A stretch of 64,000 nucleotides of DNA, from NCBI RefSeq assembly GCF_027579695.1, contig NC_083572.1:13104915-13168914 (forward strand), in the 5' to 3' direction. The first letter of the stretch is position 1. Every line of letters begins with the position of its first letter. Shown in pieces: positions 1 through 10,747 of this stretch. The notes below the pieces were generated by a model, which was given only the letters and a program-made list of their open reading frames with translations, had not been told where the DNA came from and made no database searches. The translations under genes and the position numbers were made by a program. Source of the stretch: Neoarius graeffei. Lineage: Eukaryota > Chordata > Actinopteri > Siluriformes > Ariidae.

Positions 1-259
1 GCTCTGATTTTAAAGTGGGGGGTGGGGTCGGTCTGTGCACCCAGGTCACTCTTTTACAGTTTGAAAGCTCAGGTTATGAATCAGCTCGAAGCCCCACAGT
101 ACTTGTGCTGATATTTCTTTGGGGTTATCATTATGCTGTTCTGCTACCGTGTTCTAATTTTAGGGTGGAATCATGTACAGCACACGACGGATATACACAC
201 TTCTAGTCTGCAACTGTTCTTTAAATAAACGGTTCTGCCTAAATATTGTACATACATAC
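1..259. other. no recognised feature
   Basis: Unique-looking sequence. A polyA-like TTAAATAAA occurs near 222. No repeat or gene was identified. It may be intron or UTR of the gene proposed at 260-379. Confidence 0.3.
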
Positions 260-379
260 CTGCATCAAAAACACACCCAGGTCTTCGTCGCTGTCAAACA
301 TGCCAGCAGTGAGTTTTTCCTTGCCACTCCCACCTCTGGCTTGCTCATTGCTATCCAACCCATTCTCAGGTGATGGGAG
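260..379 (-). CDS. possible internal coding exon of an unrecognised gene
   Basis: On the minus strand an open 40-codon stretch is bounded by an AG after a pyrimidine-rich run (TTGCTTTTTCC) and by a good donor CAG|GTATGT. It reads LPSPENGLDSNEQA through LTAGMFDSDEDLGVF. Both this acceptor and an alternative 12 bp in give phase-0 exons. The acidic DSDED composition looks coding rather than random, but no partner exon was found in the window and I do not recognise the protein. It could be a chance frame. Confidence 0.3.
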
Positions 380-555
380 CTCCACGGAAAAAGCAAGGTC
401 AGATTATTACATATGCACTTGTGTAGTGGTTTAAGAGGCTGTAGATTATTTGGCCAAACTTTGGTGCATACTTGACCATGTCACAATCCAAAAGTGTTGC
501 CATAAAGCACATAACTGTATAGAATATATTTCTTTGCATGTAGTTGCATTACAGG

Positions 556-632
556 TTTACCTTGACTGGAACGAAGGGCCCCAAACATGTTCCAGCATGA
601 CAGTGGTCCTGTGCACAAAGTGAAAAAGTATA
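556..632 (+). mobile_element. short Tc1-like transposase remnant
   Basis: The text around CCCAAACATGTTCCAGCATGAC and CCTGTGCACAAAG reads like the FQHDNAPVHK catalytic block of a Tc1-like transposase common in fish. The piece at 7270-7440 looks like the next block ([14 protein letters not shown]) of the same family. Only a fragment remains. Confidence 0.4.
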
Positions 633-684
633 TGGTACCTGTTATATTCACTATAACATGCTATACACACACACACTATATAAT

Positions 685-2154
685 CACGGGCGATTGCTCT
701 AAGACAACGAGGGAGGCTCAGCCTCCTCTAAAAATGACGAACATCGTGTAGGATGAATTGCGCTAGGCTTATGTTATAGCCGACCTTATAACATTGCTAT
801 TTCAGATCCAGAATCATAGAAATATATATGTGCTCAACCCACTACAGTGCGAAATCATTCCCTTATAACTTTAATGTGTGCGTGAGTTTTTCAGCCTCGT
901 GACAGCGCGATGCAGCCCAGCCTCAGTGGACTTCAATGGCATTGGGAGCTATGCGCTTTTCAATCTCAAAATGCAAGACGGTTATTGGACAAATACTGCG
1001 AAAATGCCCGCCCACGGACTCCCAGCCTCACATGGGAGGGACATGGCAGTTTCCGCGAGGAGACTGGTGATTGGTGAAAGCGGCCGGATATTTTCTTTGA
1101 TTGACAGCTCGTTTCAACTATAGACAGGCAGCGGTGAATTTCAGTTCAGTCCCATGCGGATTCGCAAGTGCTGTGGTGTATTGTAAGAGATCAGCTTACA
1201 TTTCGATTTCATTCATTACATACGGTTTCTACCAGCTTTTTTAGTTTGTATATATTTTCATTGTAAATATAGTGTTGTCAAGTTTGCTATCTTAGTTCCA
1301 GAAATTTCATTTATTTGAGTGACTGAACTTGAGGGGGCTAGTCAGCTAGCAAGAAAGCTGCGCACGGATGCCGAGCATTGCTGATTTAATTTTGGCGAAG
1401 CCATTTGCCAGTCTTCCTTTCGAGGAAAGAATTAAAATTAAAGAGGAGGGTAGACCAACGCCTCAAACTGACTTGGTGAAAAAGGTAGGGAATAATACTC
1501 GTTCCTTTCAGTTCTCCTGGTATGAGAAAGTGAATTGGCTAACAGCAAGTGACCCACATCAACAACAGTAAATAGGCTACTTTAGTAATATGTCATGGAT
1601 GGACCAAAAATATAGAATCTATTTAAAATGTTGATGCTGAGTATATTATATTGGAATATATATTTCTCTGGATATGAATTAAAGACAGCTACAATTTGGA
1701 AAACATTTAAAAAAAAAAAAAAAACACAGCCGAGAACATTTCACACTACAGACCTGGATTAAAAGTGAAGGGTTATCAAAATTGTCAATAAAACATTTCT
1801 CAGTCAAAATAAGTAAAATATAGGGAAAGTGTCATTGAATGAAATGTGTGGCACCCAGCTCTACTGCTGAGGTTCCTGACAAAGAGCTGCTTTCAGTAAT
1901 GATCAATTTTTAAACAACATGCCACAATTTTAAAATATAAAATGTTAAAATATACCCCTCCCGCCCACCATCATGTATATTGGACAGTAGGCTAATGGGC
2001 CAAAAGAACCTGTTATTTCACAGTTTGTGACACTGCCAACAATCAGCCAGATCAGAGGCAAGAGTATGGGCAAAATTGATGTGTTTTCTTTTAAAATCTG
2101 GAAATATCGTAACCGACCAGCCTCCCCTGTTTGAAAGACTACCAGCCGCCACTG
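685..2154 (+). mobile_element. hAT-like DNA transposon, deleted derivative
   Basis: The left end begins CACGGGCG and runs into GAGGGAGGCTCAGCCTCC. The right end, read inverted, begins CAGTGGCGGCTGG and runs into GGGGAGGCTGG, giving an imperfect terminal inverted repeat. Flanks are AT-rich, so an 8-bp duplication (tatataat versus atatatat) cannot be shown. The interior holds a TTF-domain remnant (next entry) and a polyA tract near 1710. Confidence 0.5.
1368..1571 (+). pseudogene. TTF-type zinc-finger / hAT (ZMYM1-like) N-terminal fragment
   Basis: The 67-codon frame MPSIADLILAKPF ... RSFQFSWYEKVNWLTAS resembles the start of fish hAT-family proteins with a TTF domain, where RxFQxSWYxxxxWL precedes the cysteine-rich part. 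The frame stops just where the CxxC part should follow, so the domain is incomplete. It sits inside the hAT-like element. Confidence 0.5.
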
Positions 2155-2224
2155 ATATATATTTTAGAATACTAAACTATACCAATTTTTGGCACTATTA
2201 CCATAACTGCTTTATTTACTAGCC

Positions 2225-2530
2225 TCCGGTCACACCTTTGGAGTGTGACTGAACAAAAATAAGCACACTCTGGTGTTGGTCTTGACCGCTGTTGTAGATG
2301 TGAGGACAAATTTTTGATCCGCAAAAAACGTTCTCCAATCTTCATCAAATTCACCACTCGTGTTGTGAAGGCCAGGACTAAAAACATGGACAGCACAACT
2401 TGCCTAAAAAGTGAAGTAACCACATGTTTAGTGCCCCTGCTGGCTGGCTGCAGTAGAACGTGTAGCCCCTCCCATCTCATGTGCTTCAATGACAAAATAG
2501 CCCATTTTCCAGGTCGCATTTCATTTGCTT
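2225..2530 (+). repeat. dispersed repeat, copy 1 (same family as 6946-7262)
   Basis: Shares order and wording with 6946-7140: 'agtgtgactgaac..aagcacactctggtgttggtcttga', then 'ttctccaatcttcatcaaattcacca'. Part of this family seems to resume at 3310-3480 ('cgtcattcctaatacatta'), suggesting that the intervening DNA was inserted. Confidence 0.5.
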
Positions 2531-2599
2531 TGTACCTGTACTCTGCACTGCCACCCCCAAGAAAACTAGATAGAACTCGACGCCAACGGCGTCGATGGG

Positions 2600-3068
2600 G
2601 ATGCCTCCGTCCGGTAGACTACACGCCTTATTAAGTTGTGATTTGGGGATGGACATTTGACCTCACAGTAATCGTGACCTGGTGAAATTACTTGTAGCAG
2701 CCTTGGAGATATTGTGTTCATAAGGTTTCAGACAGACATGTGAACTTAGACCTTTTGATCTCAAATCAGTTTATCTTTGTCCCCAAATCCACAAATGGTG
2801 AAAGTTTGGTGAAGTTCCTTTCATTCGCCTTGGAGATATTGTGTTCACAAGGTTTTCGGACAGACATTTGACCTCACAGCGACCTTGACCTTAGACCTTT
2901 TGATCTCAAATCAGTTTATCTTTGTCCCCAAATCCACAAATGGTGAAAGTTTGGTGAAATTCCTTTCATTAGCCTTTGAGATATCGTGTTCACAAGGTTG
3001 CGGGACGGACGCACGCACGGACAACCCGAAAACATAATGCCTCCTGCACCTTACGGTGGTGGAGGCAT
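2600..3068. repeat. MITE-like repeat with 145-bp tandem units
   Basis: Bounded by the inverted ends GATGCCTCCGTCC and GGTGGTGGAGGCAT. Inside, a unit starting ccttttgatctcaaatcag occurs at 2751 and again at 2896 (period 145 bp), and a third, degraded partial unit lies before 2700. The two full units differ at only a few bases. Confidence 0.7.
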
Positions 3069-3492
3069 AAAAAAAAAAAAAGTTTTTAAAACTTTAAAAT
3101 CATAAGAAGGCATGGATGCACTTGGGAATGAAGTGATAGCCTCGGCAACACGATGGACCTTGGTACTGGGAGAACGGGGTGGGCCTAGCAAATGAGTAGG
3201 TGTACCAGACTTTGCCTTTCGTCCCTGTTGCGCAAACGGACTTCAAATTTGACAACATGGTCTACAGAACGGAAGGGTATGGAGCCACACTGTTCAAGAC
3301 CAATACAGCAGTGCAATTAATATCTGATCATGCTCTAGCAGTGGGGTCCGAATCCGTCATTCCTAATACATTACAAATCAATTCCATATACCTTGCACCG
3401 CAAGCCTGTAAATGGAAAGTATATTGTGCCCATTTTGTGTACTATACCCTACTATATGACACTACACTAATTTTATCTGCTATAGCATACTT

Positions 3493-3708
3493 ATTACCTC
3501 CACCAAGGAGGTTATGTTTTCGGTAGCGTTGGTTTGTCTGTTAGCAACATTATGGAAAAAGTAATGAACGGATTGCTCTGAAATTTTTTCCAGAGGCGTG
3601 ACTGGGCACAAGTAACAATCCGTTAAATTTTGGCAGTGATCCGGATCACCTTCTGGATCCCGGATTTTTTTAAAGGATTCTTGGCGGAGGTCTGCGCTCT
3701 GAGTGCTT
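3493..3708. repeat. MITE-like element with CCTCC(A/G)CCAAG ends
   Basis: Left end ACCTCCACCAAGGAGGTTATG and right end CTTGGCGGAGGTCTGCGC form inverted termini around about 200 bp that contain the familiar fish repeat text GATCCGGATCACCTTCTGGAT. A related end lies at 49100-49236. Confidence 0.6.
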
Positions 3709-3909
3709 TTCTAGTTGTAACTAATTTGTTTATTTCGGACATGTGAAAAAAGGACAGCAAGACACAATGACTTACTTTACAAATTCGAAAAGGAGGGGGA
3801 AGAAGTATAAACTTATTTAATCCCACCCCCCATCCATAAATCAATACGAGTTATGCATTATATATTTAGCTTCCTGATTACAAGACTTGTTTATACTATT
3901 TAACTACAT

Positions 3910-4275
3910 CACATCACATCACATTATCTCTAGCCGCTTTATCCTTCTACAGGGTCGCAGGCAAGCTGGAGCCTATCCCAGCTGACTACGGGCGAAAGGC
4001 AGGGTACACCCTGGACAAGTCGCCAGGTCATCACAGGGCTGACACATAGACACAGACAACCATTCACACCTACGGTCAATTTAGAGTCACCAGTTAACCT
4101 AACCTGCATGTCTTTGGACTGTGGGGGAAACCGGAGCACCCGGAGGAAACCCACGCGGACACGGGGAGAACATGCAAACTCCACACAGAAAGGCCCTCGC
4201 CGGCCCTGGGGCTCGAACCCAGGACCTTCTTGCTGTGAGGCGACAGCGCTAACCACTACACCACCGTGCCGCCCT
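3910..4275 (-). mobile_element. tRNA-derived SINE (V-SINE/Mermaid/AFC type), full length
   Basis: On the minus strand the head carries an A box TGGTGTAGTGG and a B-box-like GGTTCGAGCCC, then the core with TTTGCATGTTCTCCCCGTG and CCAAAGACATGCAGG, and a (GATGT)n tail. A perfect 14-bp target duplication, ctatttaactacat, flanks it at 3896-3909 and 4276-4289. Open frames reading through it ([17 protein letters not shown] and similar) are not genes. Confidence 0.93.
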
Positions 4276-4363
4276 CTATTTAACTACATATTTCTCACAA
4301 ACAATTTGCTCATTCAAAATGTGAAATCTCATATAAATAAGGTATATTCCGTATGAACATACA

Positions 4364-4741
4364 GGGGCGGCACGGTGGTGTAGTGGTTAGCACTGTCGCC
4401 TCACAGCAAGAAGGTCCGGGTTTGAGCCCCGTGGCCGGCGAGGGCCTTTCTGTGCGGAGTTTGCATGTTCTCCCCGTGTCCGCGTGGGTTTCCTCCGGGT
4501 GCTCCGGTTTCCCCCACAGTCCAAAGACATGCAGGTTAGGTTAACTGGTGACTCTAAATTGACCGTAGGTGTGAATGTGAGTGTGAATGGTTGTCTGTAT
4601 CTATGTGTCAGCCCTGTGATGACCTGGCGACTTGTCCAGGGTGTACCCCGCCTTTCACCCGTAGTCAGCTGGGATAGGCTCCAGCTTGCCTGCGACCCTG
4701 TAGAACAGGATAAAGCAGCTAGAGATAATGAGATGAGATGA
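4364..4741 (+). mobile_element. tRNA-derived SINE, full length
   Basis: Head GGGGCGGCACGGTGGTGTAG with A and B boxes, full core, and tail ATGAGATGAG, followed by a (CATA)n stretch. The flanks 'gaacata' and 'gagcata' hint at a short target duplication. It sits in the 3' part of the minus-strand LINE. Confidence 0.9.
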
Positions 4742-5927
4742 GCATACATACATACATACATACATACCACAAGGCAAACATAAAAATCAGTAACAATGAC
4801 GTAAAAAAACAAGCAAACAGTGAACACCTGTGATACTTAAAACACCCTCTTCAGTCTTATACTTCATAAAAACCATTTCTTTGTATTTCTTCTTAAATTG
4901 TTTCAGGTTTGGACCATTCTTTCAGCTCTACATTCAGACCGTCCCAAAAGCTTCACTGCATATACAGAAACACAAACCTTTCTTTTTGTTGTGCACACAC
5001 AAGGTTTGAAAAGTTAACCTTCCCTCTGAAACGATAACCCCCTTCCCTTTCAGTGAGTCATTTCTGAATATTGCCTGCTAACAAATACCTGTGCAGTTTG
5101 AAATGCCACCAGGTCTGTGAATTTTAGTAGTTTTGACCGTAAGAATAGTGAATTAGTATGATCCCGATGTCCCGCCTAAGGAACGGCTTTCTTTCGAAGT
5201 AGGAGTAGTGAGCGTAACCTATTTTTGTAGTTATTGCCCCAAACCTCCGCACAGTGAGACAGATACGGAAGAACTAGTGAACAGTAAAGAAAAGAACGTA
5301 GAGTGTTTTATGATCCCAAACCTGTTTTGCTCTGTTTAATACTGGAATGCTCCTTGAAACTTTGTGTACATGTTTAACATGCGAATTCCAGCTAATTTGA
5401 TCATCTATCGTCACCCCAAGAAATCTGGGTTTCATTTACTTTAGCAATATCAACACCATCCAGTGAAACTTTTATCTGTATATTACTTCTCCAGTTTCCA
5501 AAATGCATCATTTTTGTTTTCGTTAAGTTTCAAGATAATTTGTTTGCATCAAACCATAATTTTAATTTATTCAATTCTGTCATGGCATCTTTTGTATTAG
5601 TTTTTGTAAATCGGTACCAGAGCAAAACAGATTTGTATCGTCAGAAAATAAAACGGTTTTTAATACCTAGCATAAAGTCATTAATATAAAAAAAAATAAT
5701 AATTTAGGTCCCAGCACTGACCCCTGGGGGACACTACAAGTCATGTCCAAGCATTCTGAACAATACCCCCCCCCCCCCAGCTGCACAAATTGTTTCCTGT
5801 CTGTTAGAGAACTCCTCAGGGATTGTAAAACCATACCCCTGATGCCATACCGTTCTTTTTGAGTAAAATGCCATGATGTACTGTATGAAAATGCACAAAT
5901 GCTCCAAGTACATGCCGTTTCTGATCT

Positions 5928-6281
5928 CATCATCTCTAGCCGCTTTAACCTGTTCTACAGGGTTGCAAGCAAGCTGGAGCCTATCCCAGCTGACTACGGG
6001 CGAAAGGCGGGGTACACCCTGGACAAGTCGCCAGGTCATCACAGGGCTGACACATAGACACAGACAACCATTCACACCTACAGTCAATTTAGAGTCACCA
6101 GTTAACCTAACCCGCATGTCTTTGGACTGTGGGGGAAACCGGAGCACCCGGAGGAAACCCACGCGGACACGGGGAGAATATGCAAACTCCGCACAGAAAG
6201 GCCCTCGCCGGCCACGGGGCTCGAACCCGGACCTTCTTGCTGTGAGGCGACAGCGCTAACCACTACACCACCGTGCCGCCC
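5928..6281 (-). mobile_element. tRNA-derived SINE splitting the LINE reverse transcriptase
   Basis: Full-length copy flanked by a perfect 13-bp duplication, ccgtttctgatct (5915-5927 and 6282-6294). It cuts the RT reading frame between GFRAKRST...ISSID and the YGIRG block, so it arrived after the LINE. Confidence 0.93.
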
Positions 6282-6945
6282 CCGTTTCTGATCTATAGAA
6301 CTTATTTCCTCAACCGAATCTATTCGTGCCAGTGAAGTTGATCTTTTTGCCCTGAATCCATACTGATAGTCTGCGAATAGTTTGTGTTCATCAATGAATT
6401 TATCCAGACGGCTATTGAAAAGCTTCGACGATAATTTCGGAGAATTGCAGAAGTAAAGAGACAGGTCTGTAATTTGTGAAATGGTGTGCGTTTCTAGATT
6501 TACACAGAGGTACTGTATAACTTTTGGCATTTTCATTTTGTTTGGGAATGTACCAGTCCTGAATGATAACAGTTTTGAAATACCCTCGGTTACCCTTTTT
6601 ACTATAGTCATATCGATATCGTCACAGTCCGTAGATTTTTTTTGTTTGTTTTTACATTTGACAGTATCTATAATTTCTTTCACTGCTGTAACAAATATTG
6701 AGCTTAGATTTCTATCAATAAAATTATCCTTCCATCCACCCGATATTGCTGGATCAGGGATTTTACCTGCTCTATCAGGTCCAATATTGAAAAAAATTTA
6801 TTGAAATTATTGCCGACATCATTCGTATTATAATTTTATTTGTTGTCCACATAATATTTTGGGTAATTATCTTTTCATGACTATAACCATTTAATCTACT
6901 AAACCATTCTATCTCCAATCCTGACATTTACTGTAACGTGTCACA

Positions 6946-7262
6946 GTTTTGGAGCATGAGGAGTATAAAATTAAGCACGCTCCCGTGTTGGTCTTGAACT
7001 CTAACGCATGCTGTCGATCTGAAGACATCAAATTTTTTTGACCAAATAAAATGATAATTTTTTTTTTTTTGGGGGGGGGAAACATTCAGCATTCTCCAGT
7101 TTTCACCAAGTGCACCATGTAGGTCATGGAGGTCAAGACCAGTCCAATAGCGCTCTTAAATTTCATTTGATCGTGCCCCAGAGCTGAGATTGGAGTCGGT
7201 CATTTCCAATACATTAGAAATCAATTAAATATCCAGGCTTGCTGTGTGCTGTGCTATATTCT
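6946..7262 (+). repeat. dispersed repeat, copy 2 (same family as 2225-2530)
   Basis: Matches the copy at 2225 over 'taagcacgctcccgtgttggtcttga' and 'cattctccagttttcaccaagt', and the piece near 3345 over 'tccaatacattagaaatcaatt'. Contains a poly-T/G tract at about 7060. Confidence 0.5.
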
Positions 7263-7269
7263 ATTATGC

Positions 7270-7440
7270 GATAGTCCACAAAAGACATGGTTTGCCAAGT
7301 TTGGTGTCGAAGCATGCACAGAGACCTGACCTCAACCACACTGGACACCTTTGGGATGAATTGGAATGCTGACTGCACTCCAGGCCTTTTTGCCTGACCT
7401 TACTAATGCTCTTGTGAAATCCCCACAGCCATGTTCCATC
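7270..7440 (+). mobile_element. Tc1-like transposase 3' remnant
   Basis: The text gacctgacctcaaccacactggac and ctttgggatgaattggaa encodes a decayed PDLN..HLWDELE motif carrying the catalytic Glu region. Stops interrupt the rest. Confidence 0.45.
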
Positions 7441-7773
7441 TGGCATGGGATGTTCAAAACGCACGTATGGGTCCACCAAACTTTGGCCACATAGCGTGCA
7501 AAATGCAAGCAGGGACTAGCTTTGGTGGCATAAATGGAAGAGGCAGAAGGTAACGGGGACGAGAGCACATTGGAACATAAAGCGTTCCACAAAAGCTTTA
7601 TACTGCCTGCTGTAGTCTTCATTATTCTAGGTACTAATAAAGAACCGGCACCTTTTGATTGAGACAGACATGGTGACGTTCAGTTGCTTGATCGAGTTCT
7701 GCGGGGTCAGCGGGTGAACCAATCTCAGTCGGCAACGAGGAGATTTTTAATAAAACTTGATCGTAAACATCGT

Positions 7774-7905
7774 GTCTCTCTACGTATCAGCCCTGCAATG
7801 ATCTGGAAACTTGTCCAGGGTGTACCCGGCCTCTGGTCCATAGTCACCTGGGATAGGCTCCAGCTTACCCGTGACCCTGCACAGGATGAGCGGTTATAGA
7901 TAATT
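7774..7905 (+). mobile_element. SINE 3' fragment
   Basis: Matches the distal half of the V-SINE-like family (cttgtccagggtgtaccc, tgggataggctccagctta) and ends with GGTTATAGATAAT. The head is missing. Confidence 0.75.
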
Positions 7906-7989
7906 GTAAACGTAATACACGGCAAAGTGCATATATTATAACCAAAACGTATTTAAAATGAAATAAAAAGTAGTGATCTGAGAACTTCA

Positions 7990-8840
7990 GCCTGTGGTTA
8001 TGAGACTGTATTTTCTATATTTAATTCAAATATCCGTATCCAAATCAAGGGCGTCTCCGCTGTAACAAGTGGGTCCAATTATATTCCGACTGATCCCTGA
8101 GGAGTAAAAAAAAAAAAAAAAAACATGGATTAATCCTGTAGTTAGCGAGAACAATTAAGAGCTGGAAAGTCATTATATTACAGGTGGGCAATACTGCATG
8201 TAACTTTAATGCCAGAAACTGTTTTTAAGGAACCCAGTTAGGCTGACTATTATTTATTTTATTTTTTCAGGGAAAAGTTTTGACGAAATCTAATCCATAC
8301 CAGCTGCTAGCATCCTGAGGGCCCTTTTCCCCCCCCTTTTTCAACCATGCACAATCATTGTTTATTTAAAGTGTTGTCTTATCTGTATATGGTTAAGTAG
8401 GCAAGGAAACTTGATGGGGAGTGCAGTCATCGGAATATAATTAAAGCTGGAGTGGCCCAACCTGAAATGTTACCACCCAAAGTGGATTAATTTCCAATAA
8501 CATCCTGTCCTAAAGTATTTTATTCCTCTTACATTACAGCAGTTAGCCAATGATTTGAATTTTTATTTTTTAAAGAACGTCATACTTTAACTATAATTTT
8601 TATGTTGTGGAATGTCCATGAAATAAAGGAGGTCCTGTTATCACTTGAGTTACAGCAGCCTCACCAACCTCTTAAGTTAATAAGACCCCCCCCCCCCCCC
8701 CAAAAAAAAAAAAAAACGTTTGCCATGTTATCAAGAAACTGAAAAGCCCTCTGTTTTTAATACTTTGTGTCCCCCCCAACCACCATTTAGATAGATAAAA
8801 TTCTTTTAACCCTAACTGATGCAGTGAGTAGTTTCTCATT
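7990..8840. other. no gene recognised
   Basis: AT-rich intergenic DNA with homopolymer runs (poly-A at 8107, poly-C/poly-A at 8685-8716). No domain, inverted ends or family was recognised. Confidence 0.4.
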
Positions 8841-8869
8841 TCTTAAAACGACCATGTCTTAAGACAGAT

Positions 8870-9790
8870 TCCGTGATGATGGAAAAAGAGGTTACTGTGT
8901 TTCAGAAGGGTCACATTATTGACCTGCATCAAGCAAAGAAAACAACCAAAAGAGAATGCTGAAATGACTGGAATTGGGTTAAGAACTGTCCGACACATTA
9001 ATAAAACCTGGAAGGATAGTGGTGAACCATCAACTTCGCAGAAGAAAATGTGGTCAGAAACCACCCCCCCCAAAAAAAAAAAAAAAAAAAAAGACAGGCT
9101 ATGTTTAATAGTGAAAGTAAGATCATTCCCACATTCACAATGTGCTGAGAACTCACAAGGTTGGGACTAAACAGCTGTGCGTCCATAAGAAAACCACTTG
9201 TTTGGGAGACTAATCAGGGGAAAAGACTCCAGTTTGCTAGGGAGCATAAAGATTGGACTCTGGAGCAATGGAAAAAGGTCATGTGGTCTAATGAGTCCAG
9301 ATTGACGGGCGTGTCAGGGTAAGGAAAGCCCATGAAGCGATGCACCCATCATGCATAGTGGCCACTGTACAAGCCTCTGGAGGAAGTGTTATGATCTGGG
9401 ATTGTCTCAGTTGGTCAGGTCGAGGCTCAGCAACGTTATGGGGCAATAAAATGAGGTCAGCTGAATATTTGAAATGTGATAACCTGGTCATTCAGTACAT
9501 CAAATGGATTTCTTCTTCCCTGATGGCACAGGTATAAAATTAGGGCTTAGATTGTGAGAGTGGTTCAGGGAACAAGAGGAATCATTTTTCACACACGAAC
9601 GAATTGGCCACCACAGAGTCCTGAACTTAACCCCGCTGAAGGTCTTTGGGATGTGCCGGGGAAGAATTTACAGAGTGGTTGGACTATCCCATCGTCAAGA
9701 CAAGATCTCGGTGAAAGATTAATGCAACTCTGGCTGGAAATAGTGACATTGCATAAGGTTGCTGAAACAAAGCCATGGTGAATGCACGCC
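8870..9790 (+). pseudogene. decayed Tc1-like transposase
   Basis: From about 8877 the frame reads MEKEVTVFQKGHIIDLH and TVRHINKTWKDSG, a Tc1 helix-turn-helix. Later blocks LEQWKKVMWSNES (near 9260) and a PPQSPELNPAEGLWDVPGK block (near 9608) correspond to the first Asp region and the Glu region of the DDE core. Many stops and shifts are present and no terminal repeats are clear. Confidence 0.65.
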
Positions 9791-9829
9791 CTAATCAAGG
9801 TCGAACAAAATAATCAAGTGTGCGGCCTT

Positions 9830-10745
9830 TTTTTTTTTTTTTGACCAGGCAGTTGGCATTGTAAGGGAGTTGCTGTTATAGAAAGTGAATCAACACCTTC
9901 TGACCAATCAGAATCGAGAATTCAATATTTCAATAGAACATTCAACTTTTCCATTAACTACATTTGGGTGTTAAAGTGATCCGAGTGCCGTCTTCTACTT
10001 GATGTCTCGTAGGTTTGGTCAGGTGTAACCTAGGAATCCAAGGAACATGATTCACGCAGGTGGCAGAATGCAGTCTCACCTCCACCCACACGCAGAATGT
10101 GTGGAAGCTGATGAACAATCATTGTTGTGGATCCAGTTTTGTGAGAGTGTGCGCGCGTATGCGTTTGATAGGAGAAAGAATGAAGATGGGAGGGGATAAG
10201 CAGGAGCTCCTTCGAAGGAGGTTAAGGAGAGAGACGTAGGTTGGGAGACCAGCAGAAGACTAAAACTGCTGCTCCAGTCAAATCAGAAGGACAGACCATT
10301 TGTGGAATTGAGACGTACTGGCTGCTAAGGTTCACGAAACATGGATACGGTTAGTCGAGGTATGCTGACTAACTACTTGTTTAGATGACTGTCACAGGAC
10401 GTGTGTCGTATTCATTTGTTACGGACTAATATTTTTGTCCAATAGCTACCAAATGCATGCAGTAGTTGTAGAAAACACATGAATAAGTCTTAATTCATTA
10501 ATGAAATGTCTTCATAATAATGTCTAAAATGTTATGATCACAGACAAAATTTTATAGCGCTTCATTGTTTCAAACTATTACAAACCTGCTGCTGTTTAAT
10601 TTTAAAATGCAAAATATATGAAAAATAGGATCATGGTTGTGCAACTAATAGGCTGTTACAGTATGCAAAGAAATACCCCCCACACACACGAATGGGAAGT
10701 TCATAATTCAATACAAGAAACGCGAGTGTATTTTGATTTGCAATC
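9830..10745. other. no gene recognised
   Basis: Contains ctgaccaatcagaatcgag near 9900, a text shared by several hairpin elements in this window, and a GTGTGCGCGCGTATG stretch near 10147. Otherwise unassigned. Confidence 0.35.
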
Positions 10746-10747
10746 TA

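Larger units (their letters stand above)
3715..6945 (-). mobile_element. L2/CR1-like LINE, inactive, with three nested SINEs
   Basis: Minus-strand pieces of reverse transcriptase are visible in order. About 6683-6290: FPNKMKMPKVI, SLYFCNSPKLSSKLFNSRL and YQYGFRAKRST. About 5930-5690: YGIRGMVLQSLRSSL and SVPQGSVLGP. About 5640-5600: FSDDTNLFCSGTDL, the YADD block. About 5400-5220: LNRAK..WDHKTLYVLFF. The 3' UTR near 3720-3840 (reading GGGATTAAATAAGTTTATAC) and an AAATAAA end agree with a fish LINE. Multiple stops and frameshifts are present. SINEs at 3910-4275, 4364-4741 and 5928-6281 interrupt it. The clade assignment is tentative. Confidence 0.7.
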
